From contig JAWXUF010000003.1 in the NCBI GenBank assembly GCA_044432865.1, positions 1 through 64,000 of the forward strand: 64,000 bases of DNA, written 5' to 3'. The notes under the pieces were generated by a model. It had not been told where the DNA came from. It did not search any database and was given only the letters and a program-made list of their open reading frames with translations. A program made the translations under genes and the position numbers. The first letter of the stretch is position 1; every line of letters begins with the position of its first letter. Source of the stretch: JAWXUE01 sp044432865. GTDB lineage: Bacteria; Bacillota_I; Bacilli_A; Acholeplasmatales; Anaeroplasmataceae. Below are positions 24,905-34,249 of the stretch, piece by piece.

Positions 24905-27900
24905 TAGTTAGAACCTCCTTTTGGGTTAATATTGTCAACAAAGTCCCAGAATCCAGCGAAGTTAGTATTTGAGTTATCAACATATTCATCAGAAACTCTT
25001 TGTAAATAAGTTATATAATCTTGTAATCCTTGTTCTCCAGTAGTTGACCCTGTCCATTCAATTGATCCTAATTCATTTGAAATAATCATTAATTGAACAA
25101 CTTGACTATTGTATTTTTCTAATGCAGGTTTTAAATATGTATCAAGATAAGTAGTAGCACTTGAAGATAATGATACTGAACTACCTGAAGTAAAGAATTC
25201 TCTACAATAAACTTCAACTTGAGTTAAGTTTGCATTTTCACCTGTAGAAGCTAATGATTCGTAAATTTTATAAGAATCACCAATTTTAATTGGTACATTT
25301 AAATATAAATCTTCATCTTCATTTTCAAAATCAATTTCAGTAAGAGCTTCACCGCTAGTTACTAGTAATAAGTTCATTCCACCATCAGTCATAATAAAGT
25401 TACTTGAACCTTCAAGTAATGTAGAACCTGTGAATGAATTATTCATCATAATTTCTTTATAATTTGTATCATCTCCACGATATAAATCTTCAACGATATC
25501 TTGGATTTTTGATTCAGTATCAAAAGTAGTATTTGAGAAAGTACCTAAATCAGATGTAGAAATATATAAACCATGTTTACGATATTTAGCCCATCTTTCT
25601 TCAACAGAACCACTTAATTCACTATCATTACCTGGTTCAATTCTTGTTGATGAATTAAATTCTTCGATTACATTAGCAAATGATTCACTTAAACTATCAG
25701 TTGAATGATATAAATAATCAATGATTTCCTCAATTAAATTTTGTGCTAAATTTTGTTTTTGTGTAGAACTTAATAAGTAGTCTGAAGATGAAGTACTCCA
25801 TCCAGCATCATCAGCAGTAAACCAATCAGTATCAGGGATACCATCTTCATCCATATCAACATAAACTAAGATATTACTTAAGTTTAAAGAATAGAAGTTA
25901 TCATATGCAGCAGAAGTAAATCCAAACATTTCATTATAAAAAGAATCATCGATATCTAAGAAATATTCTCTTTTAGCATCTTGTAACATTAAATAATCTA
26001 TAGCTTCATCAATATTAGCTGTTCTATAGAAGTTTTTCATGAATGCATACTTACCGATTGAAGCAGGGTAACCATAACTTTCATAAGATCCATTTGCGAA
26101 ATAAGTTAATGTGAAATAAACACTATCTTTATATGTTTGATAAGAATCTTCTTCATCTAAAATATCACTATAATAAGTTGAATCAACGATATATTGTTCA
26201 AATAATTTAGAAGTAGCAGTGTATGTACCATAAATTGGCTCTAAGAATGCATACGTATCTTCAACAGAAATGTGAATAGTCCATTTATCCTTTCCATCAT
26301 TAAATACAATTTTTGCAATATTATCTGAATCAGTACCTTTTGAACCAGTATAACTTGTATTTGATTGTTCATAGTAGAAATCTAAAATTGAATCATAAAT
26401 AGTAACAGTAAGGTTTTCAGCTCTAGTTGTTGCTTTATTGCTAATATAAGAATCAGTAAGTTCTGCATCAAATAAATCATTTAAAATTTGATCATATAAT
26501 GTTTCTTCAGAATCTACATTAACAACACTTGCTAAGATATCCATATCAAATTCATAAACTGTATTACCATCTTCATCTTCACTTGTTTCATAGAAATCAA
26601 CAGTTACAGCATCAGTCATTTTATAAATTAAATAATAATTACTGTTGTAACTTCTAGCAGAAGCAGTGTATTGGATATAAGATCCAACTTCATTAGTATC
26701 TTCATCTAATTCTCCTTCAGTTCTTAATGTATCATGTACATAAGTAGTTAAACTTGTAGAGAAAGTATCTAATTTTTCTTTTGTAAATGTAGTGTAATCA
26801 CTATTTGATAATGTACTAACTAAATTTTCATAACTAGTAGCAAGTCCACTAGTAGAAGCATCATTTGCGATGATACTTGTCATTAAGTTATAGTAGTATA
26901 AGAAGTTAGTATTACTTCCAGAACCATTTAATTGATTTGTATACGTTAATTCGTTTCTATATGTATAAATATAATTATAAATTTCAACAAATATTTTTAA
27001 AATTGTTGTTTCACTCCCTAGTACAGAGATAGGAGAATCTGAGTATCCAGAGTTTGTTTGTGAAATAGTGTATTCATCATAGTATTCGTTGTAATCCGAT
27101 TCATTACTCCATTTTGACCAGTCTGTTTGACCAGTGCTATTTACAGGAGGTTGAATTAAATACCATTCACCATTGAATGATTTAATACCAAATTTTTTCA
27201 ATACAGCATCAGCTTCAGTTTGATTAATAAATCTAATGATGATTGCTTGTACATCATTTTCATATGAATAAGTGTTATCGAAAAAAGTAGCTATCTCTTC
27301 ATCAGTAAAATAAACGTCTAAATCATCATTATCTTCAGCTTCATCATTATGCTCATTAATTTCTTGAGTTAAAACATCAATTGCATATAAATATTTAGCA
27401 ACTTCAGTTGAATAAGCATCCCATAATTTAGTAACTACCCCATAATCAATGATATCATCAACATTGTAGTATTCTAAATCTACAGTATCAATAGTGATTC
27501 CACCTAAATACATAGAATCAGCGTATTTAGCTATGTTTTGAGATTTAGTAAAATCATTTATATCTTCGATTTCTTCCTCATCATATGTACCATGGATGTC
27601 AGTAAGGATTTTTTCAGCAACATATAATTGTTGATCTTCATTTGTAGAATCAACAGTTTTATTATCACCATTTAAATAATCATCAAATACGATTTCATCC
27701 ATTCTTTGATTTAAATAACCTAAACTGTTATGTCTAAGTTCATCGTATAGATCTCCAACAGTGATTGAATAGTCACCACTCTTAGCATAGATTGAAGTAG
27801 TCTCTAAACTACCATACGGATTTTTATCTGTTGACTCAGCACACCCTGATAAAGTAATCATTACGACTGTAGCTAAAAATACAGATAATGTACGCTTTAC

Positions 27901-27930
27901 GTGTCTCATGAAAACATTGTTTTTGTTCAT
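24904..27930 (-). CDS. giant PrsA/SurA-like lipoprotein 1
   Basis: The 1008-aa protein has a lipobox LSGC at about residue 30 after a basic signal. The N-domain YAKSGDYSITVGDLYDELR is strongly PrsA/SurA-like. VQAIIIRFINQTEADAVLKKFG may be a first, degenerate parvulin-like strand-helix unit. LSNILVYVDMDEDGIPDTD near residue 688-700 repeats the paralogue's parvulin-like strand with an acidic loop, and GGMNLLLVTSGE resembles the domain end. Real prolyl isomerase activity is uncertain because catalytic residues cannot be aligned by eye. It heads a two-gene operon with its own promoter. A surface chaperone or a large surface antigen are both possible. Confidence 0.7.
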   Translation of the reverse strand: MNKNNVFMRHVKRTLSVFLATVVMITLSGCAESTDKNPYGSLETTSIYAKSGDYSITVGDLYDELRHNSLGYLNQRMDEIVFDDYLNGDNKTVDSTNEDQQLYVAEKILTDIHGTYDEEEIEDINDFTKSQNIAKYADSMYLGGITIDTVDLEYYNVDDIIDYGVVTKLWDAYSTEVAKYLYAIDVLTQEINEHNDEAEDNDDLDVYFTDEEIATFFDNTYSYENDVQAIIIRFINQTEADAVLKKFGIKSFNGEWYLIQPPVNSTGQTDWSKWSNESDYNEYYDEYTISQTNSGYSDSPISVLGSETTILKIFVEIYNYIYTYRNELTYTNQLNGSGSNTNFLYYYNLMTSIIANDASTSGLATSYENLVSTLSNSDYTTFTKEKLDTFSTSLTTYVHDTLRTEGELDEDTNEVGSYIQYTASARSYNSNYYLIYKMTDAVTVDFYETSEDEDGNTVYEFDMDILASVVNVDSEETLYDQILNDLFDAELTDSYISNKATTRAENLTVTIYDSILDFYYEQSNTSYTGSKGTDSDNIAKIVFNDGKDKWTIHISVEDTYAFLEPIYGTYTATSKLFEQYIVDSTYYSDILDEEDSYQTYKDSVYFTLTYFANGSYESYGYPASIGKYAFMKNFYRTANIDEAIDYLMLQDAKREYFLDIDDSFYNEMFGFTSAAYDNFYSLNLSNILVYVDMDEDGIPDTDWFTADDAGWSTSSSDYLLSSTQKQNLAQNLIEEIIDYLYHSTDSLSESFANVIEEFNSSTRIEPGNDSELSGSVEERWAKYRKHGLYISTSDLGTFSNTTFDTESKIQDIVEDLYRGDDTNYKEIMMNNSFTGSTLLEGSSNFIMTDGGMNLLLVTSGEALTEIDFENEDEDLYLNVPIKIGDSYKIYESLASTGENANLTQVEVYCREFFTSGSSVSLSSSATTYLDTYLKPALEKYNSQVVQLMIISNELGSIEWTGSTTGEQGLQDYITYLQRVSDEYVDNSNTNFAGFWDFVDNINPKGGSN

Positions 27931-27990
27931 AATTTATTCTCCTTAAAAATTATATTCTATATAGACCTAAATAAGTATATATGCTTGTTG

Positions 27991-28019
27991 ATTATAACAC
28001 TATTGAGACCTTAATGCAA
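27991..28019 (-). promoter_or_regulatory. promoter of the giant lipoprotein operon
   Basis: Minus-strand TTGCAT (28019-28014), 17-nt spacer and extended -10 TGTTATAAT ending at 27991. The leader is about 55 nt and ends with AAGGAG before the ATG. Confidence 0.6.
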
Positions 28020-28148
28020 TAGAAAAGTAGGGTTATTTTGTTTAAATTTCACTTTTAGAAAGGGTTTTCGGATAATATCATTAATATGTTGTGTCAAAAT
28101 GTTTTTTTTTGAATATTATAGTAGTGTAAAGGAAGGGAGGAATAAACA

Positions 28149-28256
28149 ATGGCGACAACTTGTGGATGCTCAACATCTAACACAGAAAACGGATACGCTT
28201 TAATTCTAGTATTATTCATTTTATTAGTAATTATCGGTGCTGCATGGTTAGTTTAA
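28149..28256 (+). CDS. small YjcZ/SscA-like sporulation protein
   Basis: This 35-aa protein has a short polar Cys-containing start (MATTCGCSTSNTENG) followed by YALILVLFILLVIIGAAWLV, the single hydrophobic helix that defines the YjcZ/SscA family of tiny spore proteins. GGGAGG (28135-28140) sits 8 nt before the ATG and a terminator follows the stop. An upstream AATATTATAGTA resembles the cotD-like upstream region. Function in relatives is spore assembly; here it is inferred from similarity. Confidence 0.8.
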   Translation: MATTCGCSTSNTENGYALILVLFILLVIIGAAWLV

Positions 28257-28267
28257 AATAAATAGTT

Positions 28268-28292
28268 AGTTAGTAAAAAACTAGCTTTTTTT
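28268..28292 (+). terminator. terminator of the YjcZ-like gene
   Basis: AGTTAG (28268-28273) and CTAGCT (28281-28286) with an A-rich loop, one G-T pair, then T run. Confidence 0.65.
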
Positions 28293-28355
28293 CTTTTATA
28301 ATACATATTTTTATGATAAAATAGTAAAAAATAAGTTTAGAATCGATGTGATTAA

Positions 28356-29144
28356 ATGAAAATATGTATATTAGCAAGTGGAAGTAAAGGTAATTGTATT
28401 TACGTTGAAGATGAAGAATATAAAGTGTTAATCGATATAGGAATATCATTTAAACAATTACGTATAAAATTAAATCAAATAAATGTTGATGTAAATGATA
28501 TCAATGCTGTGTTCATAACACATGAGCATACTGATCATGTTATGGGATTAAGAACATTCTCTAATAATATGAATTGTGATTTCTATTTAACAAAAGGTAC
28601 ATTAGAAAATCTTAAAAGTAATATTCATGAAACAATGTCTAAAAAATTATTTCATATTATAAAAGCATTTGATGAAATAAAATTAAATAATATGAATATT
28701 ATTGTTATACCAACACACCATGATGCAAAAGAACCGGTTGGATTTAGAATAAATCATTTTGATAAAAGTTTAATCTATATTACGGATACAGGTTACTATG
28801 ATATTACAAGATATGATTTAATTAGAAATGCAACAATGTATATTTTTGAATCAAATTACGATCCAACAATTCTTTATGAAAGTAAAAGGATGTTGAGACT
28901 TAAAAAAAGAGTAGCAGGAGATTTAGGGCACATGTCTAACGAAGATAGTGCCATAAATTTATCAAACGTAATGGGCGAAAGTACTAAATTAGTAGTTCAT
29001 GCACATATTTCTTTAGAATGTAACACTGAGGAAATGATTGTTGAAACATTTAGAAGAATATTATTTGAAAGAAATGTGAATATTGAAAATATTAGATTTA
29101 TTTGTGCAAAACAATATGAAATATCAGAGGTGTTTGAATTATGA
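28356..29144 (+). CDS. walJ: metallo-beta-lactamase fold hydrolase, WalJ/YycJ family
   Basis: The 262-aa protein starts MKICILASGSKGNCIYVE and has the metal-binding motif FITHEHTDHVMGL, then HHDAKEPVGFRI, YITDTGYY and a late conserved VVHAHISLECNT. This fits YycJ/WalJ, a predicted nuclease linked to cell-wall and replication control in Bacillus. An extended -10 TGATAAAAT (28314-28322) precedes it; the ribosome binding site (GATGTGAT) is weak. It is coupled to rlmH by a 4-nt overlap; in Bacillus the two genes are near each other. Confidence 0.87.
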   Translation: MKICILASGSKGNCIYVEDEEYKVLIDIGISFKQLRIKLNQINVDVNDINAVFITHEHTDHVMGLRTFSNNMNCDFYLTKGTLENLKSNIHETMSKKLFHIIKAFDEIKLNNMNIIVIPTHHDAKEPVGFRINHFDKSLIYITDTGYYDITRYDLIRNATMYIFESNYDPTILYESKRMLRLKKRVAGDLGHMSNEDSAINLSNVMGESTKLVVHAHISLECNTEEMIVETFRRILFERNVNIENIRFICAKQYEISEVFEL

Positions 29145-29608
29145 TGGAAATAGAAATTGTAACTTTAGGACAAGTTAAAGAAAAATATATGGTAGAGTTA
29201 ATTAATGATTATAAAAAACGTATTTCAAAATTTGCTAAAATTAATTTTATAGAATTAAAGGACGAGCCATTAAGAGATAGTGTTAATAGAGTTTTAGAAC
29301 TAGAAGGTGTAAAACTTGAAGAAGTATTGAAAAATGCAAAGTATGTTATGGTGCTTGATATAGATGGCAAAAATTTAAGTAGTGAACAACTTGCTTCTAA
29401 AATTGATGAGGTCTTTACTTACAATAGTAATAAAATAACTTTTATTATTGGTGGGTCATATGGGATTCTTCAATCTATTAAAGATAAATGTAATTTTAAG
29501 TTATCATTTTCTAAGATGACTTTCCCTCATCAATTTATGAAAGGTATACTTTTAGAACAAATTTATCGTAGCTTTAAAATACTAAATAATGAGAACTATC
29601 ATAAATAA
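29141..29608 (+). CDS. rlmH: 23S rRNA (pseudouridine1915-N3)-methyltransferase
   Basis: The 155-aa SPOUT methyltransferase modifies the 23S helix 69 pseudouridine. Its C-terminal knot motifs are ITFIIGGSYG, LSFSKMTFPHQFMKGILLEQ and IYRSFKILNNENYHK, all highly conserved in RlmH. It overlaps walJ (ATGA). Either ATG 29141 or 29144 could be used. Confidence 0.95.
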   Translation: MMEIEIVTLGQVKEKYMVELINDYKKRISKFAKINFIELKDEPLRDSVNRVLELEGVKLEEVLKNAKYVMVLDIDGKNLSSEQLASKIDEVFTYNSNKITFIIGGSYGILQSIKDKCNFKLSFSKMTFPHQFMKGILLEQIYRSFKILNNENYHK

Positions 29609-29629
29609 GTATATTTTAAAAATGATTTA

Positions 29630-29638
29630 TGATATTAT
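29630..29638 (+). promoter_or_regulatory. extended -10 promoter of leuS
   Basis: TGATATTAT lies 24 nt before the start. There is no T-box in the 54-bp gap, unlike pheST. Confidence 0.45.
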
Positions 29639-29662
29639 AAAAATAATTAAGGAGTTGATTTT

Positions 29663-32074
29663 ATGGAATACAATCACAAAAATATAGAAGGAAAATGGCA
29701 AAAGACATGGTATGAAAATAAAATGTTTAAAGCAAATGATTTTGATACTAAACCAAAATATTTTGCTTTAGTTGAGTTTCCTTACCCATCAGGAGCAGGT
29801 ATGCACGTTGGGCACATTAGAGCTTATACATCATTAGAAATTATTGCTAGAAAAAGAAGAATGGAAGGTTATAACGTGTTATTCCCAATCGGGTTTGATG
29901 CTTTCGGTCTTCCTACTGAAAACTTTGCATTAAAAAATAAAATTCATCCTAAAATAGTAACTGAGCAAAATATTGCTACTTTTACTAAACAATTAAAAGA
30001 AACTGGTTTCTCTTTTGATTTTGATAGAGTAACTGATACAACTCAAGAAGACTATTATAAATGGACTCAATTTATTTTTGCTAAATTATATGAAAATAAA
30101 TTAGCATACAAAAGTAAGACGTTCGTAAACTTCTGTCCTGATTGTAAAGTTGTACTTGCTAATGAGGAATCTCAAGGTGGTAAGTGTGATAGATGTGATT
30201 CACCAGTTGTACAAATGGAAAAAAATGTATGGTTTTTAAAAATTAGTGAATATGCTGAAAAGTTATTAGAAGAACTTCCAAATTTAGATTTTTTACCTAG
30301 AATAAAAACTGAACAAGAAAATTGGATTGGCAAATCTAGTGGTGCATTAGTTTCGTTTTCTATAGAAGATTCAAATGATAAATTAGATGTATTTACTACT
30401 AGACCTGATACTATTTTTGGTGCTACTTTCATGGTAATTGCTCCAGAACATGATATTGTTGAAAAGTACAAAGATAGAATAAAAAACATGAATGAAATTG
30501 AAGATTATAAAAAGAAAGCACATCTAAAAACTGAGTTCGAAAGAGTTCATATGAATAAAGAAAAAACTGGTGTTAAATTAGATGGTCTATATGCAGTTAA
30601 TCCTTTAACTAAAGGAAAAATCGAAATCTTTGTTGCTGATTATGTTATGAATGGATATGGTACAGGAGCTATTATGGCGGTACCTGCTCATGATACTAGA
30701 GATTATGAATTTGCTAAGAAATATGGATGTAATATCGTTGAAGTAATTGCTGGTGGAGATATCACTAAAGAAGCATTTACTAATACAAGTGATGGTACTT
30801 TGATTAATAGTGATTTCCTAAATGGATTAACTGTTAAAGAAGCTAAATCAAAAGTAATTAGTTATTTAGAAGAAAATAAAATTGGTAAAGAAAATAATAA
30901 TTATAAAATGAAAGATTGGGCTTTTAATAGACAAAGATATTGGGGAGAACCTATTCCTATTATTTATTGTGATGATTGTGGTGAGGTACTTGTACCTTAT
31001 GAAGATTTACCAGTTAAATTACCGCAAACTGATTTAATTGCTCCTACTGATACAGGAGAATCTCCGTTAGCGAATGTTGAAGAATTTGTTAATTGTACTT
31101 GTCCTAAATGTGGGAAAAAAGCAAAAAGAGAAACAGATACAATGCCTCAATGGGCAGGGTCATCTTGGTACTATTTAAGATTTATTGATCCAAACAATAA
31201 CATGAATTTTGCTGATATGGATAAAATGAAATATTGGCTAGGTATTGATTGGTATAATGGTGGAATGGAACATGTAACAAGACATTTAATATATTCAAGA
31301 TTCTGGCATAGATTCTTATTTGATATTGGATTAGTCCCTGCAAAAGAACCATATAAAAAACGTACTGCTCAAGGATTAATTTTAGGTCCTGATGGAGAAA
31401 AAATGAGTAAATCTAAAGGTAACGTTGTTGATGTAACAACTGTTATTGAAGAGTTCGGTGCAGATACATTAAGATTATATTTAATGTTTATTGGTGATTA
31501 TGAACAAGCTACACCATGGAGTGATCAAGGTGTTAAAGGTTGTAGAAGATTTGTTGAAAGAGTATTTAGATTATTTGATAATGTTGATTTAAATAACAAT
31601 AATTATTCAAGTGATTTAGAAATCTTAATAAATCAAACAATTAAAAAAGTTTCTAATGATTATGAAGAAGTTAAATTTAATACAGCAATTGCTTCATTAA
31701 TGAGTTTAGTAAATGAATTCTACAAAAAAGATTCAATTACTAAAGCAGATTATGATACATTGTTAAAATTATTATATCCTGTTGCTCCTCATATTACTGA
31801 AGAATTAAATAATATGATTGGTAATAAAGAATCATTAGTTCATACTAAATTCCCTACTTTTGATGTTAATAAATTAGAAAGTAGTAATATTACTTTAATG
31901 GTACAAGTTAATGGTAAATTAAAAGGTAAAGTTGAAGTTACTAAAGATGATACTAATGATCAAATTATCGAAAAAGTATTAAACGATGATAAAGTAAAAG
32001 CTTCGTTAGATGGACTTAATATTGTTAAAACAATTGTTGTACCTAAAAAATTAGTGAATATTGTAGTAAAATAA
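29663..32074 (+). CDS. leuS: leucyl-tRNA synthetase
   Basis: The 803-aa class I synthetase charges tRNA-Leu. It has the HIGH motif in EFPYPSGAGMHVGHIRAYTS, a zinc-binding region (NFCPDCKVVL and GGKCDRCDSP), the editing domain with FTTRPDTIFGATF and a KMSKS motif GEKMSKSKGNVVD, followed by the anticodon-binding helices. Length is normal. AAGGAG precedes the ATG. Confidence 0.98.
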   Translation: MEYNHKNIEGKWQKTWYENKMFKANDFDTKPKYFALVEFPYPSGAGMHVGHIRAYTSLEIIARKRRMEGYNVLFPIGFDAFGLPTENFALKNKIHPKIVTEQNIATFTKQLKETGFSFDFDRVTDTTQEDYYKWTQFIFAKLYENKLAYKSKTFVNFCPDCKVVLANEESQGGKCDRCDSPVVQMEKNVWFLKISEYAEKLLEELPNLDFLPRIKTEQENWIGKSSGALVSFSIEDSNDKLDVFTTRPDTIFGATFMVIAPEHDIVEKYKDRIKNMNEIEDYKKKAHLKTEFERVHMNKEKTGVKLDGLYAVNPLTKGKIEIFVADYVMNGYGTGAIMAVPAHDTRDYEFAKKYGCNIVEVIAGGDITKEAFTNTSDGTLINSDFLNGLTVKEAKSKVISYLEENKIGKENNNYKMKDWAFNRQRYWGEPIPIIYCDDCGEVLVPYEDLPVKLPQTDLIAPTDTGESPLANVEEFVNCTCPKCGKKAKRETDTMPQWAGSSWYYLRFIDPNNNMNFADMDKMKYWLGIDWYNGGMEHVTRHLIYSRFWHRFLFDIGLVPAKEPYKKRTAQGLILGPDGEKMSKSKGNVVDVTTVIEEFGADTLRLYLMFIGDYEQATPWSDQGVKGCRRFVERVFRLFDNVDLNNNNYSSDLEILINQTIKKVSNDYEEVKFNTAIASLMSLVNEFYKKDSITKADYDTLLKLLYPVAPHITEELNNMIGNKESLVHTKFPTFDVNKLESSNITLMVQVNGKLKGKVEVTKDDTNDQIIEKVLNDDKVKASLDGLNIVKTIVVPKKLVNIVVK

Positions 32075-32076
32075 TG

Positions 32077-32113
32077 AAATAGCTATAGAAATTTTTTCTA
32101 TAGCTATTTTTTT
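32077..32113 (+). terminator. terminator of leuS
   Basis: A 14-bp stem (32077-32090 with 32096-32109) with a 5-nt loop and T run. Confidence 0.92.
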
Positions 32114-32119
32114 GCCTAT

Positions 32120-32146
32120 ACAAAATTTTTATATATACATATATTA
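32120..32146 (+). promoter_or_regulatory. possible sigma-K-like promoter of the cotD-like gene
   Basis: AC (32120-32121), 16 nt, then CATATATTA (32138-32146) fits the late mother-cell pattern AC-N16/17-CATAnnnTA. It lies between the leuS terminator and the ribosome binding site. Confidence 0.4.
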
Positions 32147-32165
32147 TAGTAAAGGAGATGAAAAA

Positions 32166-32516
32166 ATGAACTATAATAAACCTTGTGGATGTGGATGTCA
32201 ACCTGCACCAATGATGCCTGAAGTATGCTGCAATAATGTTGTTAAAAAATGTTTTGTTGAAGAAGTGCCTCATGTAGTAAAATACAATACGCATGTAGTT
32301 AATGAATGTGTAAAAAAACATATTACAGTACCTAAATATACTACTACAGAAGAAACAGTATATATTGATGAATATGCATTTACACCATTTCAATTACCGT
32401 ATCAATATCAACAATTTGAAATGCAACAACAAATGCAACAACAAATTCCAAATCAAAATTTAACACAAATGCCAAACGTTAATATGACAAATCCATTCAA
32501 CCCTTTCCAATTTTAG
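32166..32516 (+). CDS. CotD-like spore coat protein
   Basis: The 116-aa protein is Cys-rich at the N-terminus (PCGCGCQPAPMMPEVCC). A middle segment, VPHVVKYNTHVVNECVKKHI with TVPKYTTTEE, resembles the HxxxxNTH repeats of CotD-family coat proteins. The tail is Gln/Asn/Pro-rich (QQFEMQQQMQQQIPNQN, then NPFNPFQF). It starts after AAAGGAG at 8 nt spacing and stands alone between terminators. The family call is by pattern only; a different cysteine-rich coat protein is possible. Confidence 0.5.
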   Translation: MNYNKPCGCGCQPAPMMPEVCCNNVVKKCFVEEVPHVVKYNTHVVNECVKKHITVPKYTTTEETVYIDEYAFTPFQLPYQYQQFEMQQQMQQQIPNQNLTQMPNVNMTNPFNPFQF

Positions 32517-32553
32517 AACAATTTCGATAAAATAAGAAATTGTTTTATTTTTT
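32517..32553 (+). terminator. terminator of the cotD-like gene
   Basis: AACAATTTC (32517-32525) and GAAATTGTT (32536-32544), then T-rich run. Confidence 0.85.
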
Positions 32554-32598
32554 TATTTTGTAATATATCGTCGCAAAAATAATTTAATGATATGAAAA

Positions 32599-32607
32599 TG
32601 ATATAAT
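32599..32607 (+). promoter_or_regulatory. extended -10 promoter of the S1 protease gene
   Basis: TGATATAAT, 25 nt before the start; no clear -35. Confidence 0.5.
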
Positions 32608-32632
32608 TAAAAATAAAAAAGGAAGTTTATAA

Positions 32633-33844
32633 ATGAGAAAAATTATAGTTATATTTTTATTATTTTTTACAGTTTTAATATCTGGATGTAGTGGTAAAAG
32701 TGCATATGAGTTAGCACTAGAAAATGGTTTTACAGGAACAGTTGATGATTATCTTGAAAGTTTAAAAGGAGAAAATTCAAGTATTACAATCATTGATATT
32801 TTTAACTCTTTAGTTGAAAAAGGAGTATACAATGATGATCAATATTTAGATTTTATTAACGATTATATCAATAATAATTTATGTGATGAAACAATTAGAA
32901 ATAATTCACTTAATTCTTGTGTATCAATTAAAGTTACTTTTGGAACTTTTTTCATAAATACTTATGTTGGGAGTGGATTTGTTTATAAATTAGATGAAGA
33001 TGGTACTGCGTATATTATCACTAATCACCATGTTCTTGTTAATCCAAATAATTCATCAGAAGTATCATCTAACATAAAAGTGTATATTTATGGGTACGAA
33101 TATGAAAGTTATTCATATATCGCAACATATATTGGTAGTTGTAGTAACAATGACGTCGGGGTTATAAAAGTTCAACTTGATCTTAATTATAAAGCAAAAT
33201 ATGTAAGTGAAGCTTTAATAGAAGAAAACTATTATGTTGGAGATAATATGTATGCAATTGGTAATGCGCTTGGTGACGGATTAACAATAACATCTGGTAT
33301 AGTAAGTGTTGAATCTGAAGAAATTTATACAGGGTATAATGTTAGGGTATTTAGATTTGATGCATCAGTGAATGGTGGAAATAGTGGTGGTGCAATTTTC
33401 AATAAATATGGAAAAGTAATTGGAATTGTGGATGCTAAGTATATTGATGAAGAAGTCGATGGAATTGCATATGGTATCCCTATAACAATTGCAGCAAATA
33501 TTGCTAATAACATTATAGAAAATAATAGTGAACCAATCTTTGTTAACTCAAATTTCACAACAAAAGTATACTCAAGTAGTTCTTATTTTATTAACAATAA
33601 ATTTTGTATAAAAGAAGTTATAGTAATTGATGAGATTAGTGTTATACATAATATGTATCAAGAAGGATTAAGAAGTGGTGATCAATTATTAAGTTTTGAA
33701 ATTAATAATGTTGAATATGATATAAATAGATATTATTCATTATCTGATGTTCTATTAGGGTGTTCTGTTGGTGATGTATTAAAAATAAATACTTATAGAA
33801 CAACACAATCACAATATAGTACGTATAGTATGATATTAGAGTAG
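32633..33844 (+). CDS. lipoprotein trypsin-like (S1/HtrA) serine protease
   Basis: The 403-aa protein has a lipobox (FTVLISGCSG, Cys about 19). GKSAYELALENGFTGTVDDY at 21-40, continuing LESLKG, is a small module often seen in collagen-like and phage proteins. The protease domain has the triad His in IITNHHVLV, Asp in CSNNDVGVIKV and Ser in VNGGNSGGAIFN. A C-terminal PDZ-like part (LRSGDQLLSFEIN) follows. It is probably a surface quality-control protease. The stop overlaps the ribosome binding site of the next gene, so the two form an operon. Confidence 0.85.
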   Translation: MRKIIVIFLLFFTVLISGCSGKSAYELALENGFTGTVDDYLESLKGENSSITIIDIFNSLVEKGVYNDDQYLDFINDYINNNLCDETIRNNSLNSCVSIKVTFGTFFINTYVGSGFVYKLDEDGTAYIITNHHVLVNPNNSSEVSSNIKVYIYGYEYESYSYIATYIGSCSNNDVGVIKVQLDLNYKAKYVSEALIEENYYVGDNMYAIGNALGDGLTITSGIVSVESEEIYTGYNVRVFRFDASVNGGNSGGAIFNKYGKVIGIVDAKYIDEEVDGIAYGIPITIAANIANNIIENNSEPIFVNSNFTTKVYSSSSYFINNKFCIKEVIVIDEISVIHNMYQEGLRSGDQLLSFEINNVEYDINRYYSLSDVLLGCSVGDVLKINTYRTTQSQYSTYSMILE

Positions 33845-33853
33845 GTGAAAAAC

Positions 33854-34228
33854 ATGGAATATACAGATTTATTGGTTTCATCAATTTTCTTTATCATACC
33901 GATTCTTATTTGTATTTTGTTTTCTAAAAAATACAATATTTTTCATGGAGTAATAACATATTTATTTCTATGTTATATAATTTACTTTTTGTTTAACGAA
34001 CTTAGTAATGCTGAAAATATATTTACAACAGAACAATCATTGTTAATAAAAAGTACAATGGAAATGTCGTACAAATTAATCCATGATGGTTTGTTATTAA
34101 TTCCAGGAGTATCTAAATTAACAAATATGAATGAAAACTATAGTATTTTAGCAATTGTATTTATAATATATTTCATATTACATATTATTTCATCGATTAT
34201 TAATAAAATAAAGATTGAATATTACTAA
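33854..34228 (+). CDS. small membrane protein of unknown function
   Basis: I do not recognise this 124-aa protein. It has helices at about 8-24, 29-49 and 99-118, with a less hydrophobic middle (NELSNAENIFTTEQSLLIKS). The start at 33854 is 6 nt after AGGTG; a GTG at 33845 lies in that site. It follows the protease within 9 nt and may work with it. The pheST promoter begins inside its last codons. Confidence 0.6.
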   Translation: MEYTDLLVSSIFFIIPILICILFSKKYNIFHGVITYLFLCYIIYFLFNELSNAENIFTTEQSLLIKSTMEMSYKLIHDGLLLIPGVSKLTNMNENYSILAIVFIIYFILHIISSIINKIKIEYY

Positions 34229-34243
34229 ATATTGTAATATAAT
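34215..34243 (+). promoter_or_regulatory. promoter of the pheST T-box transcript
   Basis: TTGAAT (34215-34220), 17-nt spacer, TATAAT (34238-34243). The -35 overlaps the end of the preceding gene. Confidence 0.65.
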
Positions 34244-34249
34244 TAAATA

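Noticed and set aside
29609..29662. T-box leader for leuS
   Set aside because: The gap is only 54 bp and has no AAGGTGG-type T-box or terminator.
32043..32393. 116-codon minus-strand frame over the leuS terminator and cotD-like gene
   Set aside because: It crosses a strong terminator, is dominated by Phe/Ile/Tyr from the reverse of AT-rich codons, and lacks a start signal.
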